Assembly: GCA_020249415.1 (NCBI GenBank)
Contig: JADCFR010000117.1
Span: forward strand, 1 to 9,830
Length of the DNA: 9,830 nucleotides
Direction of reading: 5' to 3'
Source: Roseomonas sp.
GTDB lineage: Bacteria > Pseudomonadota > Alphaproteobacteria > Acetobacterales > Acetobacteraceae
In this document: positions 1 to 6,025 of the stretch, in pieces
How positions within the stretch are numbered: position 1 is the stretch's first letter
How the letters are laid out: every line of letters begins with the position of its first letter
Notes under the pieces: model-generated
Database searches by the model: none
The model's input: only the letters and a program-made list of their open reading frames with translations
Told to the model about the DNA's origin: nothing
Position numbers and translations under genes: made by a program

Positions 1-305
1 CAGTGGCCTTAGGCCGAGCGGTGGCGGCGGGGCGCGGCACCACCATGGAAGAAGCCGGCATTGAAAGCGGGCGTGATGGGCATTGCGGCCCGCGCGGCAC
101 CGGCACCATCGGCTTCGCGGCTTTGCGCGGCGGGCAGGTGGTTGGTGAGCACACCCTGCTTTTCGCTGCCGCTTCAGAACATATCAGCCTGACGCATAGA
201 AGTTTCGATCGCCGCGTTTATGCCACTGGCGCGGTGCGCGCGGCGCTTTGGGTGCATGGCCGCGCACCGGCGCTTTATGGCATGAAGCATGTGCTCGGGA
301 TGTAG
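1..305 (+). CDS. dapB: 4-hydroxy-tetrahydrodipicolinate reductase, C-terminal part (5' end outside window)
   Basis: This is the last ~100 residues of DapB, the NAD(P)H-dependent cytoplasmic reductase that converts 4-hydroxy-tetrahydrodipicolinate to tetrahydrodipicolinate in diaminopimelate/lysine synthesis. The visible part matches the conserved DapB C-terminal domain: a GR-x-G-x-x-GPR stretch, then GTIGFAALRGGQVVGEHTL, a THRSFDR segment, GAVRAALWV, and a terminal LYGMKHVLG block that parallels LFDMRDVL in E. coli DapB. The reading frame is open to the left edge, so the start and the N-terminal nucleotide-binding domain lie upstream; the GTG at position 3 is only an internal codon. The TAG stop is at 303-305. 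The gene converges on the LLM monooxygenase gene with only five bases between stops, and no terminator hairpin is evident there. The identification is firm; the upstream operon context is not visible. Confidence 0.93.
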   Translation, partial: VALGRAVAAGRGTTMEEAGIESGRDGHCGPRGTGTIGFAALRGGQVVGEHTLLFAAASEHISLTHRSFDRRVYATGAVRAALWVHGRAPALYGMKHVLGM

Positions 306-310
306 TTTGG

Positions 311-1660
311 TTATCTCTGCCAATCAAAAGGCGCCGCGCGCGGCAGGCCGAGGTTTTCCCGGAGCGTCGTGCCGGTGAATTCCTTGCGGAAGACACCGCG
401 GCGCTGCAATTCCGGCACGACCAGGCGCACGAATTCCTCATAGGTGCCGGGCATATGTGTGGCGGCCAGCACAAAGCCATCGCAGGCGCCACCTTCCACC
501 CAGGCCTGCATCTCATCCGCCACGCGTTTCGGCGTGCCACAAAACACCGGGAATTCACGAATGGTACCGCGCCCGGTGATATCAACAAAGTCGCGCAAGG
601 TCGGGTTGCGCTTGCCGCTGGCAGCAACCACGCGATCACGCAGCGCTTGCAGCCCCTTGATGCCGGCCAATTCATCATCGGTGAAGACATCATCCAAGGC
701 TTTTGAGGCGAAATCATAATTCAGCGCCTCAGACAGCAGCGAAAGCCCATCAACCGGCTTGGCGAGGCCATCAATCAAGGCGCGCTTTTCCTGCGCTGCC
801 GCTTCGGTTTCACCAACAATGCAATAAACCGCGGGGCAGATGCGCACCGTGGCGGGGTCTCGGCCGGATGCCGCGACCTGTTCCTTGAAACCGCTATAGC
901 CACGCTTGGCGACTTCCATATTCGGATAAATCACGAAAACCAAATCGCCCCAACGCGCTGCGAAATTCTTGCCACGACCGCTTTGGCCGGCCTGGATCAG
1001 AACGGGCCGCCCCTGCGGCGTGCGTGGTACGGTGAAGGGGCCGCGGCTTTTGAACCATTTGCCCTTGTGATCAAGGCGGCGCACCTTGGCGGCATCAGCG
1101 AAAAGACCGCTCTCACGGTCCTGGATGATGGCGTCATCGCCCCAGGAATCCCAATGCGACAGCACGATTTCCATGAACTCATCGGCGCGGTCATAGCGCA
1201 GATCATGTTCCAGATGATCATCCGCGCCCATATTATGCGCTTCACTGTCATTCAGTGACGTCACCACATTCCAGGCGGCGCGCCCGCCCAGCATGTGATC
1301 AAGCGTCGCGAATACGCGCGCCACATGGAAGGGTTCGTAATAGGTGGTGGAATAGGTGCCGCCGAGCCCAAGCTTGGAGGTGGCGAGCCCCATCGCTGTC
1401 AGGATCGAGATCAGATCAAGTTTCACCACGCGAATGCCATTCTGCACCGCTTCCGCATGGTCATGGCCAAGGATATCGGGCATCGCAAGCCGGTCATCAA
1501 AAAACGCCATATGAAAGCAGCCGGCTTCCAGTGTGCGGGCGATACGCTGGTAATACTCAGGCCGCAGGTAATCCTGCATGGTCGCCGGATGCCGCCAGGA
1601 CCCCACATAGTTTGAGCAATTCTGCGCCTGCAGAAAGGCCACCAGCGTCATTTGCTTCAT
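311..1660 (-). CDS. LLM-class FMN-dependent monooxygenase, NtaA/SnaA/DszA family
   Basis: A 449-residue protein of the bacterial-luciferase-like (LLM) fold, in the nitrilotriacetate monooxygenase/DszA group. Characterised members use FMNH2 supplied by a separate reductase, plus O2, to attack substrates such as nitrilotriacetate, EDTA or dibenzothiophene sulfone. Visible family features are FFDD near residue 53-56, GTYSTTYYEPFHVAR (101-115), the GGRAAWNVVTS block (126-135), and GRPVLIQAGQSGRGKNFAA (217-235), which corresponds to the conserved flavin/phosphate-binding QAG-x-S segment. Length is typical of the family. The start at 1660 is chosen because AAAGGAA (1668-1674) lies seven bases upstream and the conserved N-terminus MKQMTLVAFLQ begins there; an in-frame ATG at 1723 lacks this support and would overlap tetR. 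It lies 59 bases downstream of tetR on the same strand, so it is probably co-transcribed with it. The substrate is unknown, and no reductase partner is encoded in the window. Confidence 0.9.
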   Translation of the reverse strand: MKQMTLVAFLQAQNCSNYVGSWRHPATMQDYLRPEYYQRIARTLEAGCFHMAFFDDRLAMPDILGHDHAEAVQNGIRVVKLDLISILTAMGLATSKLGLGGTYSTTYYEPFHVARVFATLDHMLGGRAAWNVVTSLNDSEAHNMGADDHLEHDLRYDRADEFMEIVLSHWDSWGDDAIIQDRESGLFADAAKVRRLDHKGKWFKSRGPFTVPRTPQGRPVLIQAGQSGRGKNFAARWGDLVFVIYPNMEVAKRGYSGFKEQVAASGRDPATVRICPAVYCIVGETEAAAQEKRALIDGLAKPVDGLSLLSEALNYDFASKALDDVFTDDELAGIKGLQALRDRVVAASGKRNPTLRDFVDITGRGTIREFPVFCGTPKRVADEMQAWVEGGACDGFVLAATHMPGTYEEFVRLVVPELQRRGVFRKEFTGTTLRENLGLPRAAPFDWQR

Positions 1661-1719
1661 CGGCGTATTCCTTTTCCCGTGCTGCAGCATCGCGCGCCGG
1701 GGCGGGTGCGGCAAGCCAT

Positions 1720-2277
1720 TCAAGCCGGGCTGATCGGCAGGCGCGCCAGGTGGCTTTCCATCAGTGCACGCGCCGAAAGGCCGAACAAGCGAATGCGGCG
1801 CGTTTCAGACATCACCAGCAAACCAACCGCAAGCGCGAAGGCTTCCGTTGCCGCTTCCTGTCCGCCGAGCGCGCGCAGGGGCGCCAATGCCGCGAGCAGC
1901 GCGGCATTCAAACCGGGATCAAGCCCCTGCCCCAGCCCGCGCGGTGCCAAGCCCCCGCCGCCCAGATAAAATCCCAGCGCCAATTCCTGCGGATGCGCGG
2001 CATAGAAATCAAACAAGGCGAGTGCCGCGCCGCGAAACCCAGCCCGCGCCGCGCCAGCCGCCACCGCTGCCTTCAGCCGCACAAGGCTATCGCGCAGCAC
2101 TTCGGCATAAATCGCCTCACGCGAAGGGAAATGGAAATAAAGCGCGGCGGGCGTATAGCCGGCGCGCGCCGCGATGGCGCGCAGGCTCGCCCCCTCAAGC
2201 CCCGCTTCGGCGAAAAGCGCCTTGGCAGCGGCAAGGATATGGTCGCGCTTGGCGGCGTTTTTGTCCGGACGGGTCAT
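1720..2277 (-). CDS. TetR/AcrR family transcriptional repressor
   Basis: A 185-residue regulator with the TetR architecture. The N-terminal three-helix DNA-binding domain spans residues ~9-57, with the helix-turn-helix SLRAIAARAGYTPAALYFHF at 31-50 followed by the typical PSREAIYAEV. A variable, mostly helical, Ala/Leu-rich ligand-binding and dimerisation domain fills ~60-185, with an unusual glycine run (GGGGLAPRGLGQG) near the middle. Members usually repress their own gene and a divergent neighbour and release DNA when a small ligand binds. Here the gene diverges from the HpaB-like gene, and a perfect 19-base palindrome lies 11 bases upstream of its ATG, so autoregulation and control of both flanking units are likely. 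The ATG at 2277 is preceded by no recognisable Shine-Dalgarno sequence, and the predicted transcript start lies only a few bases upstream, suggesting a nearly leaderless mRNA. The ligand is unknown, presumably the substrate or a CoA intermediate of the adjacent pathway. Confidence 0.93.
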   Translation of the reverse strand: MTRPDKNAAKRDHILAAAKALFAEAGLEGASLRAIAARAGYTPAALYFHFPSREAIYAEVLRDSLVRLKAAVAAGAARAGFRGAALALFDFYAAHPQELALGFYLGGGGLAPRGLGQGLDPGLNAALLAALAPLRALGGQEAATEAFALAVGLLVMSETRRIRLFGLSARALMESHLARLPISPA

Positions 2278-2306
2278 TGACGGCGTGATTCTAACAGTGT
2301 TAGAAT
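2277..2306 (+). promoter_or_regulatory. Predicted sigma70-type promoter for the HpaB-like/CoA-transferase unit
   Basis: TTGACG (2277-2282) matches five of six bases of the -35 consensus, and TAGAAT (2301-2306) matches five of six of the -10 consensus, with an 18-base spacer. Initiation would fall near 2313, giving a leader of about 26 bases that contains GGGAAG (2326-2331) seven bases before the ATG at 2339. The spacer and -10 are occupied by the palindromic operator, so bound repressor should block polymerase. The -35 overlaps the last base of the tetR start codon. No transcription data are available here; this is a sequence match. Confidence 0.7.
2288..2306. promoter_or_regulatory. Probable TetR operator, perfect 9-1-9 palindrome
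   Basis: ATTCTAACAGTGTTAGAAT consists of two perfect nine-base inverted arms around a single central G at 2297. Size, symmetry and position between tetR and a divergent gene are typical of operators bound by TetR-family dimers. It covers both predicted -10 elements, so one occupied site would silence both directions. Its AT-rich arms stand out against the GC-rich surroundings. I did not see a second copy elsewhere in the window. Binding by the adjacent regulator is inferred from position. Confidence 0.8.
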
Positions 2307-2317
2307 TTACTCGTCAA
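2288..2317 (-). promoter_or_regulatory. Predicted sigma70-type promoter for tetR and the LLM monooxygenase
   Basis: Read leftward, TTGACG (2317-2312) is followed after 18 bases by TAGAAT (2293-2288). These are the same two hexamers and the same spacing as the rightward promoter, mirrored about position 2297. Initiation would fall near 2281, only about four bases before the tetR ATG at 2277, which fits the absence of a ribosome-binding site. Because the rightward and leftward promoters occupy the same 41 bases, two polymerases could not bind at once. Confidence 0.65.
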
Positions 2318-2338
2318 CTGAGTTTGGGAAGTCCTGCC

Positions 2339-3889
2339 ATGCTGATGACTGCCGCTGATTATCGGGAATCGCTCCGGGCGCTGAAGCCGCGCGTTTTCGT
2401 CAATGGCCGCCAGGTGGCGAGTGTGGCGGATGAGCCCCTGCTCGCGCCCGGCATCAATGCCATTGGCGTGACCTATGATTTCGCGCACCGATCAGAATAC
2501 GCCGGGCTGATGACGGCGACGCAGGAAGGCAGCGGGCGGCTTGCCAATCGCATGCTGCATGTGAATGGCAGCCGGGATGATCTGCTGGCCAAGCTGGAAG
2601 CGGTGCGCCTGGTCTGCCGTGAATCCGGCTGCGCGCAACGCTATCTGGCGCATGATGCGCTTAATGCGCTTCACCAAGGCACCAGACTTGCCGACGCTGT
2701 GCATGGCGGCGAGAGGCATCAGCGCTTCCTCGCCTATTTGGATGATGTGCAGGCGCGTGACCTGACGCTTGGCATCGCGATGACGGATGCCAAGGGTGAT
2801 CGTTCCGCACGCCCCGGCCAGCAGGCCAATCGCGATGTGCATGTGCATATCAAGGAACGCCGCGCGGATGGCATCATCATTCGCGGCACCAAGGCGATTG
2901 TGACCGGCGCGCCTTATGTTCATGAATTCCTGGTCATGGCCTGCCGCACCATGACCGCCGAAGACGCCGATTTCGCCCTGCATTGCGCCGTGCCAGCCGA
3001 TGCGCCCGGCGTGATGATTGTGGCGCGCCCCGCCGGGCGCCCTGGCGAAGCAGCCGCCAAATTCAGCGCCAAATACGGCCAAGCCACCGGCGTTGTGGTG
3101 TTTGATGATGTCTTCGTGCCCTGGGACCGCGTGTTTATGGCGGGCGAGCATGTCGAAGCCGGCTACACCACCACCAGCTATGCCACGCATCATCGCCATT
3201 CCTGCATCGCCGCACGCGCGGGTTTTGGTGATCTGCTGATTGGCGCCGGCGCGCTGATGATTGAAGCGAATGGCCTGGATACGGATCGCCATGGCCATAT
3301 CCGCGATGCCATGGTGGATCTGATCAAGATCGTGGAAGGCTTTTTCGCCTGCGGTGTGGCTGCCAGTGTCTATGGCACGCGCGCCGAATCAGGCGCCATG
3401 ATGCCCGACGCGGTCTTCAGCAATATCGGCAAATTGCTGCTGGCCACGCAGATTTATGACATGCATCGCCTCGCGCATTATGTCTCGGGCGGGTTGATCG
3501 TGGCACTCCCTGGCCCGGATGAGGATCACAATCCGGAAACCGCCGCATCCCTTGCCGCCGTGCTGGCGGGGCGCGCGGATGTACCGGCTGAAAAGCGCCT
3601 GGAAGTGGCGCGCTTCATGGAAGATTTGACGGCATCCAATCAGGGCGGCTGGTATTCGGTGATATCGCTCCATGGTGGCGGCAGCCCTGAGGCGATGAAG
3701 CGCGAGATCTGGCGCAACTACCCGGTCGAAGAACGCTCGGCGCTTGTGGAACGCCTGCTCGATCGTGGCATTCTGGATGAGGGCAAGCGCGTCTCAAAAC
3801 AGCCCGGCCGTTGCTGCGATACGGGGTGCGAGGCGCCGCGCGCGCCAGCACTGCCCGAAGGCAGCTTCATTGGCCGCGCGGCGGAATAA
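2339..3889 (+). CDS. HpaB/AbfD-superfamily flavoprotein (4-hydroxyphenylacetate 3-hydroxylase-like)
   Basis: A 516-residue member of the 4-hydroxyphenylacetate 3-monooxygenase large-subunit (HpaB) superfamily, which has the acyl-CoA dehydrogenase fold. HpaB-type members are FADH2-dependent aromatic hydroxylases served by a separate reductase; the related AbfD branch dehydrates 4-hydroxybutyryl-CoA using FAD and a [4Fe-4S] cluster. Visible family segments are an N-terminal block with NAIGVTYDFA (40-49), RDVHVHIKERRADGIIIRGTKAIVTGAP (165-192), FDDVFVPWDRVF (255-266), and YVSGGLIVALP (381-391) followed by PETA. In my from-memory alignment to AbfD, C98 and H285 match two cluster ligands, but the other two cysteines are Y102 and A292, so an AbfD-type cluster is unlikely. 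The C-terminal tail carries C492, C493 and C497 (CC-x3-C). The start at 2339 has GGGAAG seven bases upstream; the ATG at 2345 is a poorer alternative. The gene diverges from tetR and precedes a CoA-transferase by 70 bases. The substrate is unknown; it could act on an aromatic acid or on a CoA thioester. Confidence 0.85.
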   Translation: MLMTAADYRESLRALKPRVFVNGRQVASVADEPLLAPGINAIGVTYDFAHRSEYAGLMTATQEGSGRLANRMLHVNGSRDDLLAKLEAVRLVCRESGCAQRYLAHDALNALHQGTRLADAVHGGERHQRFLAYLDDVQARDLTLGIAMTDAKGDRSARPGQQANRDVHVHIKERRADGIIIRGTKAIVTGAPYVHEFLVMACRTMTAEDADFALHCAVPADAPGVMIVARPAGRPGEAAAKFSAKYGQATGVVVFDDVFVPWDRVFMAGEHVEAGYTTTSYATHHRHSCIAARAGFGDLLIGAGALMIEANGLDTDRHGHIRDAMVDLIKIVEGFFACGVAASVYGTRAESGAMMPDAVFSNIGKLLLATQIYDMHRLAHYVSGGLIVALPGPDEDHNPETAASLAAVLAGRADVPAEKRLEVARFMEDLTASNQGGWYSVISLHGGGSPEAMKREIWRNYPVEERSALVERLLDRGILDEGKRVSKQPGRCCDTGCEAPRAPALPEGSFIGRAAE

Positions 3890-3959
3890 CGCAGGCCCTG
3901 CGCTTGACGCTTGCACGCCCGCGGCATCACATCTGCCGGTATATCGAGGAAAACGCCCA

Positions 3960-5180
3960 ATGCCTGAAGCCGCGCCAGAACCCCGTATATTGCCGTTGGA
4001 AGGGGTCCGCGTTATTGACGTTTCCACCTTCATTTCCGGCCCTTTCGCCACCACGCAACTTGCGGAATTCGGCGCTGAGGTAATCAAGCTGGAATTGCCC
4101 GTGGTGGGTGATCCGTTGCGCAAATTCGGCACTGTCACACCGAATGGCGATACGCTGCCCTGGCTTTCGGAATGCCGGAACAAGAAATCCGCAACGCTTG
4201 ATTTGCGCAAACCGGAAGGCGCGGAATTGCTGAAGCGCATGTGTGCTGAAGCCGATATCCTGGTGGAGAATTTCCAGCCCGGCACCATGGAAAAATGGGG
4301 CATTGGCTGGGATGTGCTGCATGCGGTGAACCCGCGGCTGATCATGGTGCGCATTTCTGGTTATGGGCAGACCGGTCCTTATAGTGGTCGTCCTGGCTTT
4401 GGGCGCATTGGCAATGCCTTTGGTGGGCTTTCCTATCTGGCGGGTTATCCGGATCGGCCGCCGGTCACGCCGGGTTCAGCCACTATTCCGGATTATCTCT
4501 CCGGCATTTACGGCGCGATGGGCGCGATGCTGGCCATGGAAGCGCGCCGCAAAACGGGGCGTGGTCAGGTGGTGGATATTGGGCTTTATGAACCGGTCTT
4601 TCGCATCCTGGATGAATTGGCGCCGGCCTTTCAGCACAAGGGCTATGTGCGTGAACGCATGGGGCCGGGCACGGTCAATGTTGTGCCGCATAGCCATTAC
4701 CCCACCAAGGATAATCGCTGGATCGCGATTGCCTGCACATCAGACAAGATTTTCGCGCGGCTTGCCGCTGCCATGGGCGCGCCGGAGCTTGGCGATGATG
4801 GCAAATGGGGCACCATCCGTCAGCGCGAAGCCGCGCGCGCCGAAGTGGATGCCTATGTCGGCGCCTGGACCAGCCGCTTCACTCGCAATGAACTGCTGCA
4901 AGCCTGCGAAGAAGCCCAAGTGCCCTGCGGCCCGGTCTATGCGATTGATGAGATTTTCGAAGACCCACAATACAAGGCGCGCGGCAATATCCTGACCATG
5001 CAGGACCCGCGCATCGGTGAATTGGCCATCCCCAACCTGGTGCCGCGGCTATCCGAAACACCTGGTGAGGTGAAATGGCTCGGCCCCGCCATGGGCGAGC
5101 ATAATGGCGAAATCTACCGTGATTGGCTGAAATTATCGGAAGCGGAAATGGCAGCGCTGGCCGCTGCGCGGGTGATCTGA
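3960..5180 (+). CDS. Class III (CaiB/BaiF family) CoA-transferase
   Basis: A 406-residue family III CoA-transferase. These cytoplasmic homodimers move CoA between carboxylic acids through an aspartyl-CoA thioester (formyl-CoA:oxalate, carnitine and benzylsuccinate CoA-transferases are examples). The N-terminus LEGVRVIDVSTFISGPFATTQLAEFGAEVIKLE (13-45) is the family signature. It is followed by NKKSATLDLRKPEG (74-87), DILVENFQPGTMEKWGI (99-115), and ISGYGQTGPY (132-141). D178 in the IPDYLSG segment is the expected catalytic aspartate, and GRGQVVDIGLYE closes the core. Length is normal. The ATG at 3960 is supported by GAGGA (3946-3950) nine bases upstream. The 70-base gap after the HpaB-like gene has no convincing terminator or promoter, so co-transcription is likely. 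In context it may activate the acid substrate or product of the neighbouring oxygenases; its CoA donor and acceptor cannot be read from sequence. Confidence 0.92.
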   Translation: MPEAAPEPRILPLEGVRVIDVSTFISGPFATTQLAEFGAEVIKLELPVVGDPLRKFGTVTPNGDTLPWLSECRNKKSATLDLRKPEGAELLKRMCAEADILVENFQPGTMEKWGIGWDVLHAVNPRLIMVRISGYGQTGPYSGRPGFGRIGNAFGGLSYLAGYPDRPPVTPGSATIPDYLSGIYGAMGAMLAMEARRKTGRGQVVDIGLYEPVFRILDELAPAFQHKGYVRERMGPGTVNVVPHSHYPTKDNRWIAIACTSDKIFARLAAAMGAPELGDDGKWGTIRQREAARAEVDAYVGAWTSRFTRNELLQACEEAQVPCGPVYAIDEIFEDPQYKARGNILTMQDPRIGELAIPNLVPRLSETPGEVKWLGPAMGEHNGEIYRDWLKLSEAEMAALAAARVI

Positions 5181-5198
5181 AACGCAACCCGCGCAGCG
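5162..5198. terminator. Perfect 12-bp hairpin, probable bidirectional terminator
   Basis: CGCTGCGCGGGT (5162-5173) and ACCCGCGCAGCG (5187-5198) are exact reverse complements separated by a 13-base loop. The structure spans the CoA-transferase stop codon (5178-5180, inside the loop) and ends 13 bases from the SDR stop (5212-5214), so it lies at the convergent ends of both genes. The stem is very GC-rich and symmetric, so it would form in either transcript. Neither side has a run of T, so it is not a textbook intrinsic terminator. It could act without a U-tract, or pause polymerase and protect 3' ends together with Rho. Confidence 0.6.
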
Positions 5199-5211
5199 TC
5201 GCCCAAGCCGA

Positions 5212-5964
5212 TCAGGAAGCGAGATACCCGCCATCCACATGCATTTCCGATCCGGTCATATAGGATGATTCATCCGATGCCAGAAACAGGATGGCGTAGG
5301 CGACCTCATCCACCTCACCGGTGCGGCCCATGGGCACATGGCCCAGCATTTTCGCGCGAAACACGGGATCAGCCGTGGCGCCACTGGTGCGCATGGGCGG
5401 CATGAGGCCGGGATGCACCGTATTCAGCCGAATGCCGGAGGCGCCTTCCTGCACTGCGACGGATTTCGTCAGCAAACGCACCGCCGCCTTGGAAGCGTTA
5501 TAGGCGCAATGAATGCGATCCTGCCCAACCACACCCGAGATCGAGGATAGGTTGATGATGGAACCTCCGCCTGATTTCCGCATGGCGGCAACGCCGTGCT
5601 TCACACCCAAAAACACACCGCGCGCATTGACCGCCATGATGCGGTCCCACAGTGCGGTATCGTAAAGGTTATTCGTATTGCTGCCGGAAATGCCGGCATT
5701 ATTCACCAACACATCAAGCCGCCCATGGGCGGCCAGTACGGCGGCAATGGCGGCTTCCCATTGCGCTTCATCCGCCACGTCGAGGTTGATGTAGCTGGCA
5801 GAACCGCCGGCCTTGGTGATTTCCGCAACCACGCTGCGGCCTTCGGCTTCCAGCATATCGGCCACCACCACCTTAGCACCTTCACGCGCCATTAATCGCG
5901 CGGTGGCAGCTCCCATGCCAGATGCTGCACCCGTGATCAACGCCACCTTGTTTGCAACACGCAT
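5212..5964 (-). CDS. Classical SDR family NAD-dependent oxidoreductase
   Basis: A 250-residue short-chain dehydrogenase/reductase that interconverts an alcohol and a ketone (or a related group) with a nicotinamide cofactor. The cofactor motif TGAASGMG is at residues 11-18. Aspartate 36, at the end of the second beta strand (VVVAD), favours NAD(H) over NADP(H). LDVAD (61-65), NNAG (88-91), catalytic S141, and Y155/K159 in YNASK (155-159) are all present, as is the C-terminal MTGSEMHVDGGY. The protein therefore looks fully active. The start at 5964 is fixed by a near-ideal AGGAGGA (5971-5977) six bases upstream; in-frame extension to 6033 would overlap the previous gene and lacks such a site. 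It follows the FAD protein gene by 61 bases on the same strand and may be co-transcribed, though the strong ribosome-binding site allows independent expression. The substrate is unknown. It converges on the CoA-transferase unit, and a link to that pathway is possible but unsupported. Confidence 0.92.
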   Translation of the reverse strand: MRVANKVALITGAASGMGAATARLMAREGAKVVVADMLEAEGRSVVAEITKAGGSASYINLDVADEAQWEAAIAAVLAAHGRLDVLVNNAGISGSNTNNLYDTALWDRIMAVNARGVFLGVKHGVAAMRKSGGGSIINLSSISGVVGQDRIHCAYNASKAAVRLLTKSVAVQEGASGIRLNTVHPGLMPPMRTSGATADPVFRAKMLGHVPMGRTGEVDEVAYAILFLASDESSYMTGSEMHVDGGYLAS

Positions 5965-6025
5965 GATGTTTCCTCCTGTTCCTTGCAGATCAGGAAGCCT
6001 TGCAAGACTATGGCCACTCCGCAAG

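Noticed and set aside
333..344. GCCGCGCGCGGC palindrome near the dapB/LLM junction, as a terminator.
   Set aside because: It has no loop, lies within the C-terminal coding sequence of the LLM gene, and is the kind of alternating GC stretch expected by chance in this DNA.
1661..1723. N-terminal extension of the LLM monooxygenase to the ATG at 1723.
   Set aside because: The extra 21 residues are Pro/Arg-rich and unlike the family N-terminus. The site overlaps the end of tetR, while the ATG at 1660 has a well-spaced AAAGGAA.
2492..3298. Open frame of 268 codons on the minus strand inside the HpaB-like gene.
   Set aside because: It is a shadow of the real gene with low-complexity His/Ala/Gly-rich translation and no ribosome-binding site or family resemblance.
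3890..3909. Inverted repeat CGCAGG-C-CCTGCG (3890-3902) followed by TTGACG (3904-3909) after the HpaB-like stop codon, as a terminator or a second promoter/operator for the CoA-transferase.
   Set aside because: As RNA it forms at most a four-pair stem with a five-base loop and no T-run. As a promoter, the best hexamer at 17 bases, TCACAT, matches only three of six -10 positions. It does not resemble the AT-rich operator at 2288-2306.
5981..6004. Direct repeat CCTTGCA (5981-5987 and 5998-6004) upstream of the SDR gene, as a regulator-binding site.
   Set aside because: Seven-base repeats are not rare enough in a 61-base interval to be convincing, and no adjacent regulator gene or promoter supports it.
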